Translations under genes and position numbers: made by a program | Shown: piece by piece, positions 22,161 to 35,047 of the stretch | How the letters are laid out: each line of letters opens with the position of its first letter | How positions within the stretch are numbered: the first letter of the stretch is position 1 | NCBI GenBank assembly: GCA_029721515.1 | Contig: CM056556.1 | Coordinates: 27,623,669 to 27,687,668 of the forward strand | Direction: 5' to 3' | Length of the DNA: 64,000 bases | DNA from: Synanceia verrucosa | Lineage: Eukaryota > Chordata > Actinopteri > Perciformes > Synanceiidae | Notes under the pieces: generated by a model | What the model was told of the DNA's origin: nothing | The model's input: the letters and a program-made list of their open reading frames with translations, nothing else | Databases searched by the model: none

Positions 22161-25100
22161 ATGATCGAGCGACCAGAAACTGCGGTTCCCAGCATCGCTG
22201 TAAGTCCTCTTCTCTTCTAAGTTAACCATTGTTCAAATGTTTAAATGTTTTAATGTTTTAAAAGGTTATAGTTTAAGCCCCGTCAGGAGACCCTTTTTAC
22301 CGTACTCATGTGTTTTGTGTCGTGCTGGTACCGACCCCTCATATGTGGAGAACTGGAAACTGAAGTCCTTTAACAATCCGCTCGTTTTAAGATACTTTGC
22401 TTTCCTACAAAGACAAATACCTGAAATAAGCATCACTCACACCTTCTGACAGATTGATTTAGACTGCTGGTAACTTCGGCATAACGTGGCTGACCAAACA
22501 ACGTGTATTTTATCAGATGCCATCGTTTTTATTAAGATTCACCCCTCCCACCTCTGTGTAGCCTCATTGTGGTGAAGCTAGAACTGATGAGCCTTTTAGC
22601 CCGGTGTACCGTTTGGACTCACCGATGATGGAGGCGAGCTTTAGGGTTGAACAACAGAGCAGGGGTCCGTGGTCCCTAAGCGATGTGTAAGTGTTTTACT
22701 TTACAGTATTAGTAGAGAAATGAAATCCAAACGATAGTCCAAGCCAGTTTTGGTGGGCTGGATTAAAGCTCAGAGTCCATCTGAGATTTTCCTTCAGGCC
22801 GTGGAAATAAATTAAATAAAGGAAAGTATTGCTTGCTGGACTGTCTTCCTCAAATTACTCGTTGGCCTCTGGGTCTTTACCAGATACCAACTCTGTGTTA
22901 AAGTGCTGAATTGTTGAATGCAGTTTGTTCATGGGTGTGTTCAGTTGGTCGGCCACACCTGGTTTGCCATGTTAAAGGTTTTTTTTTTTACACTGTCATT
23001 TACATTAAGCAATAAGAGGTTAGTCGTTGCCCAACACACCACCGTGTGTTCCCACTGTGTCTGTTTCTCAGTGACTTTCCCAGTGTTTAACACCAAGAGG
23101 CTGGGCATGCATGTGCAGAGATGGTGAAGAAACAGTGGACACAAGGTGGTAAAATAAAAATAAAAAAAAAGGTTTTCAGAAATGAAAGTTTCAAACGGCT
23201 GATGGAAGCAGTGAGTGGCCCTCGGCATCAGCTGCTGAATGCGTGGTGGTGGTGGTGGTGGTGGGGGGGTGGACTAGTACAGATGATGTCAGTGAACCAG
23301 GCTGCTACTATCACCACTGAGTGGACTGGGGGAGGGGACGGGCCAGCCTTCCCCTCTCTCATCCCCCATTACTTCCCCCTTTTAAGTCCCCTGTCTGTTT
23401 TTCTCCATTAGTCACCTTCTCATGAGAACCAACCACATGCAGTCGTGATGCATTTCATAAGTAGCATGTGGCTCTGCAGCATGGTCAGTGATGTTCATAG
23501 TGATGATGATGATTGCAGTTAAATCATGCAGCTTGTGTGTTTGTGATGTGATGTTTCCAGTGTGTTTCATGTATACAAACCCTTCATGTCGCAGGGTTTC
23601 TCATCCATGCATACTGAATGCTCAATAGACAGATTCACTTTTCCACAAAGGGAGGAAGTGGAGACGTGGTGTCGCCCATCTGTATATGCAGTCTGTGACA
23701 CATTCACACACTTTTTAACTGATATCTGCACCATTTGAGTCTGTGCATCCACAGAATCCCATCTACACTCACACAGTCATACAGGAACTGCCTGCCTCCA
23801 TAGTGCAGCTCAGAGAGAATGGACAGACCTTATGTAACACATGCAAAATCACATACACACTAAAGCTGTGTGGGTGGATCAAACATGGAAATAGTGGAAA
23901 GTGCTTCAGGCTTGTTCAGAGTAGTTACGCCGTGTCGGTGTGGAGCTGCATGCACCACAGACTATTGATGAGGCCAATAGATTGCTTCCTCCTCTTTTCC
24001 CACATTCTGTGTTCGTAACATCCATGTTGGTGTGTAACCTCCACCGTCCCGGATGTGAAATGCAGAGTAGACGGTTGAATGTGGAGTTGGGAACCACAGA
24101 ATATTGGGAACTTTGACACCTGCCATGATATCCAGAATATCCAGTTAAAACCATATAATAATACAGAATAATGACAATAATATGGTGTCTGAAAAATATT
24201 AGGGCCCATCCAATATAGATTTGAGGGATATGCTGACATCAATGTTTAGCAGGAAAAAAATCTAATAACCAATTAATCAGCTGATGAATTTTTTTTTTTT
24301 TTAGCCTTCCAACATTTGCAGCAACAAGATAAATTGGAGGCATAACTTTAATTTTACAACTTTCAAGAACAAAGAGGTGTATTTTGTGTACAGTATTTTT
24401 CAGTATTATGGTCACACAAACAGCCTGACACCAGCATCAATTAATCCAAACACTACCAGTGAGCAGCTTCTCTGTTAAAAGACATGACCTCATAACGGTT
24501 ACTGGAGAAGACACTATTTAATGCCTGTACTGTTTGATGAAAATAATCAATGTTTAATCAGCAAAATTCTGGCTAATGTTGATTATTTTGAATAGGGCTA
24601 TAATTTCAATCCAGACCATATTAAATACTGGTCAATCTGCTTACACTGATCCAGATCTAATGCTGAATGTGCTGGTTCAGAACTGGTTATTGATCGTGAT
24701 GGAAGACCCACAGCAATGGAAACAGTGGTGTTACAGAGTGGAGCCCTGATAACAGACAGAACTGCCGAAGGACCAGAATATGACTGGATTTATTTAATCC
24801 AGTTGACGATCGATCATGTGCAGTAGCACTTCTTTGCAGTGGTATGGACATGGGCTTGTAGTGGCCTGTTTTATGTTTTCACCTGCACAGATAGGTTCAG
24901 TCTGTTAGTCAGAGCTTCAGGTGTGTTCAGACCTCCTGTCTCAGCTGACCTATCAGAGCAGAGCTGCAGTTTTCCATCAGCTCCATGCATGACAGAGGCT
25001 GAGAGGCCGCTCTGTGGCAAGCCAGCGATCAATTGTGTTTGCCTCGCGTAGCGTAGCGTGCAGGACAGCGCAGTGATTAGAGAGGGATGAAGAGCTACCT

Positions 25101-26507
25101 CAGTGGTGAAGAGGAAGAGTAGCTGGAGAGCCTTCCTTCATCGCCACCTGGATGGACATGATTCATCATGTAGGGTGATTTTGTTTGTTTGTTTGTTTGT
25201 TTGTTTGCTTGTGTTGCCCTGTGTTTCTCCATGTAGCTTTACATTTCTGCTTTGAGGAAATGATTGGCATCATTTATGGGCTCATATTTCTTTTCTGCTT
25301 TATAGCATTGTTGACTGGACTTCCTCTTTCCATCCTCCCTGCAGATAGCCTGTTATTTCTCTGTCTTCCTCTCTTCCCTTGTTTAACCCAGCAGCTGCAC
25401 TTCACTTCAGAGGGTTTCTGTTGCTGCAGGACGGAGAAATACTAATTGCAGGTTGACAGAAAAACATGACTTTTGTCACTCGGTGCACACGGTGTGTGTT
25501 TGTTTACATACATGAAATACCACAGTGACACAGGTGCAGTGTGAGTTGCATGCACATTGAGCTGATAAGGGCTGGAACAGTTCTGTATTCAGTGTTAAAG
25601 ATACAAGTTTCCAGGTGGCTAGTCTGTGTTTTATTAGTCATTCCTGAACAGAAAGTGTGTCTGTGTGTTTTTTCCCTCAGCAGAGGAACCTGGAGGGCTA
25701 CGTGGGATTCGCTAATCTCCCCAACCAGGTGTATCGGAAGTCGGTCAAAAGAGGGTTTGAGTTCACGTTAATGGTTGTAGGTAAGTTGGAAACATCTCCA
25801 TCTGACTCGTGAGGGTGTGAATGTGAGAGTGTGTGTCTGAGTCGGGCCGAAGCATGCACACCTGCCCATCTATCTACATCTGCTTGTCTGAGGTCGACAG
25901 GAGTTAAAACACATGTGGCATCCAGCGCACTCAACTGCTCAGGATGACGAGTTGACAGTTTAAAAAGAGGTTTGTGCAGATCTGTGGTTCTGCGTCGCCA
26001 TCGACAGCGTTGTTCAGTGAGGCGTAAAAATATTTCTAGTTGACAGGCCCAGGGGAGTTTTCTCTTCAGCCCCAGGACGCTCACATCTGTGTGTCTGGAT
26101 GATTTGATGTGGAGCTGCAGAATGTTGGCTCAAGTATGAACAAACATGGTTTGCAAAACAGCATTTTAGAGGGAAGGAAGTGGACAGAGGAGCCATTCGT
26201 TTGGCTGGTTAAGTGAACAAAACATCAAGCCTGACCCTGCATGAACCTGCTGAGTTTCTGTCCAAGTCTGATCCGAGCCCAAACCACTGATTTAAACTGA
26301 TTAAATTATAAAAACAAAAATGTATTTCAAGCTGAAGTAAGGCTGTACCAAATGTATTTTTTACATTTATCTTCTGTTGGGGTTTTCAAATGAAGTGTAG
26401 GATGTCTTCAGCAAGCTAGAATCGAACATCTTTAGACCAGAGCAGTGAACATCTATCTTTTTTCAATAAAGGTTTAGTTTGCACTGAATGTTACAGGGTC
26501 AAGGACT

Positions 26508-26585
<78 letters not shown>

Positions 26586-29500
26586 AAGCCCGGCCGGTAA
26601 CCCTAACCCAAGACTCCAAGGAGCTGCATGCAGACGCTGATTAGCTGTAGCACACCAAGAAATAGTTCCAGCACGTGATATTTCCCCTATAACATTAAAC
26701 ATATTAAACATGCAATATTCATTAAAGGGACAGATGAGAGTAACAACGAGGGAGCAAAGAAATGCTGTGCTGTGGACAGGGCTGGCAGCAAGACATATCT
26801 TAGACACCTAAATTTGTTGTTTTCACTGGGATACAGTGACAGTAAAGGCTTCTGAGTGACTGATATTTAGAAGGTTTAGATATTCAGCTGGCATTCAAAT
26901 GATTTAAAAGCTCATCAATGTAACGCAGAGCTTTTGGTGGTGACCCTGATCAGCTCAGTAGAAGGAGGAAGGCATTAACACAAAGAGACGTCCAACCTTT
27001 AGAATTTCAGCCTGAGGTTTTGGCTTCCTGTGTCGTAAACAGCCACATGAGAAGAGAAGCAGAGGGACGGCTTGGACAACAACCAGAGAGAGATCCACGA
27101 TCAATTAGATGCTGTTTCTCATACGGGGCCCCTCTGTCTCTCTTCCCAGATTTCTTGGCTCCCAGCCCCAAATTTTACTTTTAAAGGGGAAGTGCCGTTT
27201 TTTACAAATTGGACTTTATTTGTGGGTGCTGTGAAGGCCACATAGATGGGCACTAGGAGTCCTTAGTAAACTATGATACACAGGAAGTAGACTCTGTTTA
27301 CAGATTTTTATTTTCTCAAGTTACGAACTCCAGACTCAAATGAGAATAGTAATAGTGTCGGCCATCTTGTTAAATGTCTGTTATTTGAGAAATGATGAAG
27401 TTTGTGTCATTTACTGGCTGCATTTCTGTGCTCCATTCACTCCTGTTAAATGGATATCATCATCAGAAAAACTCCAAATGACTCCAAAGTGAAATGGGTG
27501 AGTAAATGACGGTATCCATCCATCTTCTCCCTCTTATCCTCTCATAGGGTCAGGGGGGCTGGAGTCTATCCCAGCTGTCTTAGGGTGAAAGACAGGGTAC
27601 ACCCTGGACAAGTGTCCAGTTCATCACAGGACACATAGAGACAGACAACCACTCACACTCACATTCACACCTACGATGACAGTAATTTATCCCAGAAATA
27701 AGGTCCAATTTGTAAAAAAACGGTGTTTCCTCTTAAACAAACGTGAGGAGCACAGCGCTGTGTTCAGCACTGTGACTTAATCTCCGTATAGTTCCATTGA
27801 TAAAAGAAAGAGTCGACTAAAGATTTGGAAAATAAAAACATTTGGTGTTGACGAATGCAGAGAAGATGAAGTGACATTGTGTTTGTCAGCTCGTTCACTG
27901 ATGACTTAAAGTGTAAAATGTTAAGTGATTTGAACAAAATGTTCGTGTTTTCTTTGACATAGTTGAGGAATCATGTTTGTGCTATTTAGCCACAATAGTT
28001 TTTTAAACTTTCTCTACGCAGCAGCCTTTGCTCCTCCTGCATTTTGTTTTTATGGAGTTATATAACTGCAACAGAGGAGGCTTTCATAAAAGAGGATGGT
28101 GCAACAAAGCTAACAAGTTACAATGATTTGCTCCTTTTTGAGCTTTCTGGCTCTCCATAGATCAACGCTGTCAAGATGATGACTTGTCAGATTGTTTTAA
28201 GTGCACTCTGGAGCTCTGGACAGACAGACAGACAGACCATTAATCGTTGTGTCCTGAGATAAATAGTAATAATTCTCCTGTTCTCGTCGGAAAGTAACCT
28301 ACATCATCCTCTGCTTTTTCACCAGAAGACCATTTGTTTTGACTGAAGAGGCACTCAGATGTAGATGGTGATGGCCGTGGTGTGGCTTTGTGATATTAAA
28401 CCTCCTGTTGTTGATGTGGAAACCAGAATGATGGCTTCATGAACTCACAGGATGCAGCTCTAGTTGTTCTGCTCTCAGTTGGTCACTCTCTGAGAAAGAC
28501 TGCCACCAGACACCCCTCTTCTTTAGCCTCCCTTCCTCCCCTCTATCCAGCTCTCTGTCTTTTCCCACTAAATCTGCCTCTCAGAGGGGGGAAAGCAGCT
28601 TCCTGTCCCTTTGTCCAGCTGGCAGATTGAATAGAAACTCCTGGAAAGATTAGCCAGATCCAGCTCCAGTGTAGAGAGCTGAACAGAGCTGAGAGTCCAA
28701 TCTGAAGAGAAGAGAGCCATGAGGAAGTGATGCTGCCTCATGCTGCTTCTGATGTGCAACAAGGCCAGAGCTGAGCAGCCCTCTGCTGCCTTCACTTAAC
28801 GAACTTTTCATGAGTCTGATCATGCAAGCAGGGCTGTGATTGCATGCAGAATATTGTACTGGTGATAATCACGCTGATTCATTCAGCGTTTATAAAATAG
28901 TTCAGTTCTTAGGTCTGGATCTGCTACATCAAAACAGTTCCTAACCACTACACTTACTGGAACAATCAAATGTGTGGTATTTTTAGCCACGCTAGCTACG
29001 CAACTTCAGTCTCTGTCCACCTTTGGTCCAGGCTGAAATGTCTCAACTTAGACTCCACTTTAACAGGCTAGTACACTAAATTAAGGGTACAGTCTGCTGT
29101 CACCGTTGGTGTAAAACGCTCAGCACTGATCAAGGCCTGTGAATGAAGAGGCCAGTAAAGTGCTGGATGAGCTTCAGTCCAGTAGAAGTCTGCTTACCAA
29201 GTCAGCATCTTTTTATCCACCTCACTGATCCATGAGTGATTGACAGACTGTTTGCATGTCTGTCCTGTTGTTGTTGCTGTTGTTGTTATTATTGTTGTAA
29301 TTCGTGTGTGTGTGTGTGTGTGTGTGTCTGTCCAGATAAGACGGTCTGACAGGCTTAGGATTTTAGGATTGACCGCCTTGCCTACTGACCTTGCAGAAGG
29401 GAGAGAGCGGAGGAAGTCTTTGGTTTAATTAATCTGCTAGCTTAACCCGATGCATTAGTACACACCAAACACACACATTCACTGCTGCTCACACACATTC

Positions 29501-31787
29501 AGCGTTTATATCAGTGTGTATGAAAAGTACCTCAGTCCTCTCATCTACTTATTCTCTCTCCAGAATGATTTCAGGCTCTTTCACCCTGCTGACGTCACTG
29601 AAGCTGGTGAAACTCACCGACACACCAGCCACAATCACGGCTTACTGCCCTGTGATCAGTTTCACTTCTCAGCACTGATTTCCTATTTGTTACCACTTGG
29701 CACCTGAGGGCTAAAGGTTCAGGACGGTGGTTTCAAGTTCCAGCAAAAATATGTTTTTGTTTCATTTAAAGTCAGATTTCAAGAGCTTCAGGAAAGCTCA
29801 GAGAGTGAAGTCATGTGATCCTCACCCTCCACCACAACAGGTATTTTTCATGGCAGCTACAGTGACATGAGCTCCGAACAGAGGACCACGTTTCAAGAAC
29901 CAAATCAGGGAGCATTTCTGTATGTCACTGCATACGGCTGCATTCCATTCAGGTGTGTCCGTTGCTGTGCCTTGGTGTTGTGTTTACTGGAAAAGTAGCA
30001 TGGTTGGAGGAAGTGGCTACAGAGAGAAATATGGGAGGCTTTGCTTCGTCACCACGACTCTGACCTGGATAAGCCGTGGAAACTGGATGGATGGTTGTTA
30101 CATGTGGTCCCGTTGTACAGCTGTTGCTTTTATTGTGTCCACACCCTGTATAATGCATTATGGGCTTCACACAGCTGGGGAACAGTCCTTGCCATAAAGT
30201 ACATCATTGGCTGGTTATTCTCTCAGGCTGTGCACTTTTTCTTTCCTTAAATCCAAGAATGACTTGGCGTTTTCACACCTGCCTTGTTTAGTTCAGTTGA
30301 ATCAAGCCCTGGAGTGTTTAGGCCCTTGGTGCGGTTCGTTTGGGAAGGTGTGAACACATCAATCACACTCGGGTGCGGACCAAAACAAGCAGACCGAGAC
30401 CCCGTTGAAGAGGTGGTCTCGGTCCGGTTCCAAACGAACTCTGGTGCGGTTTGATTGTGATGAGAACGTGATCCGACCCAAATGCAGGGCACATTGCCTG
30501 TTTTGGACTAAACCGCCTCCCATAGCCAGCTGCACTGTGCATTATGAATGCGCACCTCCACCTGAACTGTCTTGATATGCAGCGACTCCAGTGCATCATG
30601 ACATTATTTTCCAGCCTCAGTCTTGCCTCATTTTCAGTCTGTACTGTCTGCCTACAGTGATAAGTGCCACTGACGTAATACACGACAACCAGGACCAACA
30701 ACAACCCACGTAGCTTTACCTTCACTGTAAAATTGAAAAGTCGCGCTGTGGAGTCCACTTGTGAATGCTACCGTGTGAACACAAATTAAACTCGAAGCAC
30801 TTAAATGATAAGATGTGTCCTCTGGTAGAAAGGTGTTCCCATGTCCCCCTGAAGACAATGTAAGTGTCAAACGTGAACACTTGTATATGAAGGCCATCAC
30901 GTCAGACCTGTGGTCTTCTTGATCTGTCATTATTCAGCTTAGTGGACACAGAAACATGTACTGAGAAAAGTCTGCTGGGTATGCTACCTAGAAACCCTGG
31001 TGGTCTTTAAACAGGCCAGTAGGAAGTTACAGAATTTCCATGTCAGTCTTAGTATTTCAGTTTCTTTCAGTCTTTCAGCCCAGTCTGTGCTCTGTTCAGG
31101 ATGTATTAAGCTGCTTCCATGTTGCAGCAGTGCAGACCTTGTCATTATTGCTGGAGAGCAGCCTGTTTACAGTCCTACTTCACAAACACTCCTCATTGCC
31201 TCTGGGCTCAACCCTCTGCACAGGCTGCCCTGTCACTGTGTGTGGATGGGGTCATGAACATGTGCATGTTCATGCATGCTCCCTCAAACCACTGCAAGCA
31301 ATCCTTCCCTCTCCTTTCTCATTTTTCTCTCCGCTCTGCTTCTCCCCGTCTCTATTTTGAGATGCACATGTCTACTATGACCCAGCACGTGCCGATTCTG
31401 TCAGATTAAGTCTCAGGCTCAGTGGATCGCAGCGGAACACTCGCTCTCCAATTTTAAAGCAACCTAAGGAAAATGGGTTGTGTCCCTCATCATGTAGCCA
31501 GCCCATGTGGGTCACCGCTGACAAACAGAGTGCTGACAGTTTAGGCTGCTCTGACTCTCCCATAGACACTGCTGTGCTTGCAGATGCTTATCTTCACCAA
31601 AACTCTGACCTTTGCCCTCTGATTCTGCCAGCTCCGTTCAGCCTCAACAATAGAGAATTATCTTTTGTAACCGTCTGGGCTTCAGGAAACACAACTTTCT
31701 GTGACTCTGCTGTTCTCTGCTTTATGTCGATGTGTTACCCAGATGTCTCATCTCACACTCTGTGGCTCAGGCCTCACACATGCCTGT

Positions 31788-31825
<38 letters not shown>

Positions 31826-34800
31826 TGTGTGTGTGTCAGGATGTGAGGGGCCAGCTGTTGCCTCAGGGCTGAGAGGCAGACTAGGAAAAAGAAAGGCAGG
31901 AATGTCAGGAATTCCATGGGAAACCCACTCTGAGCATTTCTGTTTGTTTGTTTATCTTTTTCTCACAGTCCATCTCACTACAGACAACCCTTCCAACATG
32001 TACATATTTAATATGCACAGTTTTTTATCAAAAAAACAGTCAGATTCCAGTCACACCATTTGCCCTGTCCATTAAGTCCATCCCTCCTTACGCTGGTTAT
32101 ATCATGATAGCATAATGAAGTGTTGCACTAATAGATAAGCTAATTATCTGTTTAGGAAGTCTCTGGTATTCTGTAATGTGCAGCTGAACCCAGAGCATCC
32201 TGAAGAGATTACATCTACAGAGGGGCATAAGGTCTGCTGTGGATGAGGTCTTTGATGACTGTCTGTACTTTTTTTGAGCCACAGTATACAAACATTCAGA
32301 TTTCACCAAAGGATTTGTCCTTGAGCAGAACATGGAAACAATAAGAAATGGACCAAATAAAGCAAAAGATTTAAGAAAGTTACATTAAAGTTCTCTGTAA
32401 AGTTCTCTTTAGGGTTCTTTACATGATGTTTTGAGACATGATACTAAGCCGGTCAGTGCTCTGGACCAATTTCAAAAAATGTTGCCCCCATTAGTCACGT
32501 TAGACACAAAGATTATTCACAATGAATGTGAATTTCTGCCTGCCAGGATGGAGAAGAGAGATGGAACAAAATGTGTTGTGGTTGGAGGCTGAGTGACACA
32601 AAGCTGTGGAGAGAGAGGAGGAGAAACAGCAGGGATGAGCCGGGAGGCTCGGCCATCCATCACTGACGTTCAGGTCATCAGTCTATTTACAGAGAGCTGG
32701 CACTGCGCTTACACTTGTCATGTGGAACCAATATTTAATTAAAGCTGAACTAGGAAGGCTAATTGGGACGGACCTGCCCTCAGGAGGCTTCAGACCACTG
32801 CAGTGACTCAGAGAAGCATCCATCACACAGAGAGGTTTTTCAGTTATCCTCCACTGAGGCTGTGCAGCCATTATCCACCAACGTTTCCAGTCGCTTTACT
32901 TTATTGTTACAGATAAAACTCTCAAGCTGCTGTTCAGTCACTGGATTACAGCGTTTGTTAAACCTGTTCAGTTTAGTTTAGCAGTGATGCTTGCTGACTC
33001 CTCAGTGTTTGGTTGGTGGGGTGTTAAGGTGAACTCGGTCCTTTCATCCTGTTGTATCACTTTTTCATTAACATATAACTGCAGAGTATGTTAGTTACTC
33101 ACAAAATGTAAGGTGACTAAAAATGGCGACCATACTTTCAGTTCCTCCAGCCCGAAGCGGATGACTGGCTCTTAAAGTCGGTGCTGAGCCCTGCTGATGC
33201 TGGTTATTGGTTAGTTCAGTGGACGATCCAGCTACAGCTCTGTGTGGCTGTGCTATTCACTTCATTTCCTGCTGTTTGTTTTGTTGAGTTTGCATCAGCA
33301 GTGACACCAACCTGCCAACAGAGAAAAGCTAACAGCTAACACTTATCGCCTCCCTGCCACGTTTAGATAACCGTCCCTCCTTTGCAGGGCAGGGGGCCCT
33401 TGGGAGGCCTCATGGATCTGTGCTAGCTCCTCATGAAATGGCCTTTGTGTATACATGTGTGTGTGTGTGTGTTTGACCTCTAGCTCCAAACAGTCCATCA
33501 ATCGGTGAGTCGGCCATCGTCTGGTTGTAAAGGCTGCAGAGGACAATGAGACTCAGTGTGTTCATAACTCACACTGGGACAGAATATCATCCAGACGGAC
33601 ACGGGGGCTGACCGAGGGGTTAAGAGGAGGTCTTACACTGAGTTTCTGTGGAGAGAATGAATGAAAGCTGCTCTCCCTGCAGATGAATGCCTAGAGCAAC
33701 ATTTTTCTAAGTGGTCAAGAGCAGCTCGGTTTCTTTGACTGAGTGCAGTGATGTCTTCTAGCTCTGAAGAACAAATGTACCTTCAGATACTTTAACTTTC
33801 ACTCCAAGGTCAAAGCATTTTTTCTCCCTTTTTTCTGGAACACTTCATGAAAACTGTCAGAAATATTTTGTAATGTTTCAGTAATGGTTAATCCACCAGT
33901 ATGTACAAGCTCTTTAATCAAAATCATATCTTTGATGCTATAATGTAATTATTGTTGTTATCTAGGAATTTTGGGGGGAAAAAAAAGAAAAACAGAAAAA
34001 AATATGATAGCACATTTTTATTCTTTTTTGGGGATTGAGATGTGCAAATTGATGTGTGTAAATTGTAGTTATTTCCTGTCATTCCTGAACAGAAAAATGT
34101 GTTTTAGTGGTTGTCATTCTGGATTATTCCGGTGTTCTGGATCCAATTTGGGTGTAAAAGGGTGAATTCAGTTTAAATTCCTCACTCCTGTTTTTCATGG
34201 TGAAGAGTAGTGAACTCAGGGAGGAAGAAAGAGTCCAGTTAAAGTGAAAGAGATGATGCTGGAGGCTCTTTGACGCTCTAATATATTAGTTAAACTCCAA
34301 TCTCACAGCTCTTGACAAGTAATGATCCAAATCATGGACATAAATGGGTGTTTATTCATGTTGGTGCTCAAGCCCTGAAGTAGAAATCTTCAACTCTGTG
34401 GATTTCTTTTATATTTATCTGATTGTGTCTGGAATAGCATACCCTCCTCAATATTTGTCTTTTAAAGGTTTGGTAAGCTACCGTGTGCACGTCCTGGTTG
34501 GTGTCTGCTCACTAATCTTCAGGGTAGCGGTGGCATCAGGTTTTCATGGATTGGAAAGCAGGATGATTGTGTGTTGGAAGTCAGTCAGGGGTCTTGCTAG
34601 GACAAGCATCCATCCGACCCTCCAACCAAACACTCCTCCTGTGCCTTTTCATGAGACACGAGCCAGATGCTCAGCCATTAATCACAGCTTTGTGTGTATG
34701 TGAGAGCGTTTGGAGAAGCTTTGCCTTCTGTCGAGTAAACCTTAACTGTGTGTTTGTCCTGGACATCAGTGTGAGAGAAGAGAATGGAAAGTTGGCAGGT

Positions 34801-34982
34801 GGGAAATGGGAAGATTTATATGTAAGAGAAGCACCCAGGATGAGTGGATGGATGGGGTTGTGAGGGAGGGAAGTGTTTTATTCCCTCTATCTGAAAGCTT
34901 TTCTTGCTGGCAGACGAGCTCCTGACCTTTTCTTTCACAGACCATGAATCTGCTTTATTTCCTGTGCTCTATCATTGCAGGC

Positions 34983-35047
<65 letters not shown>

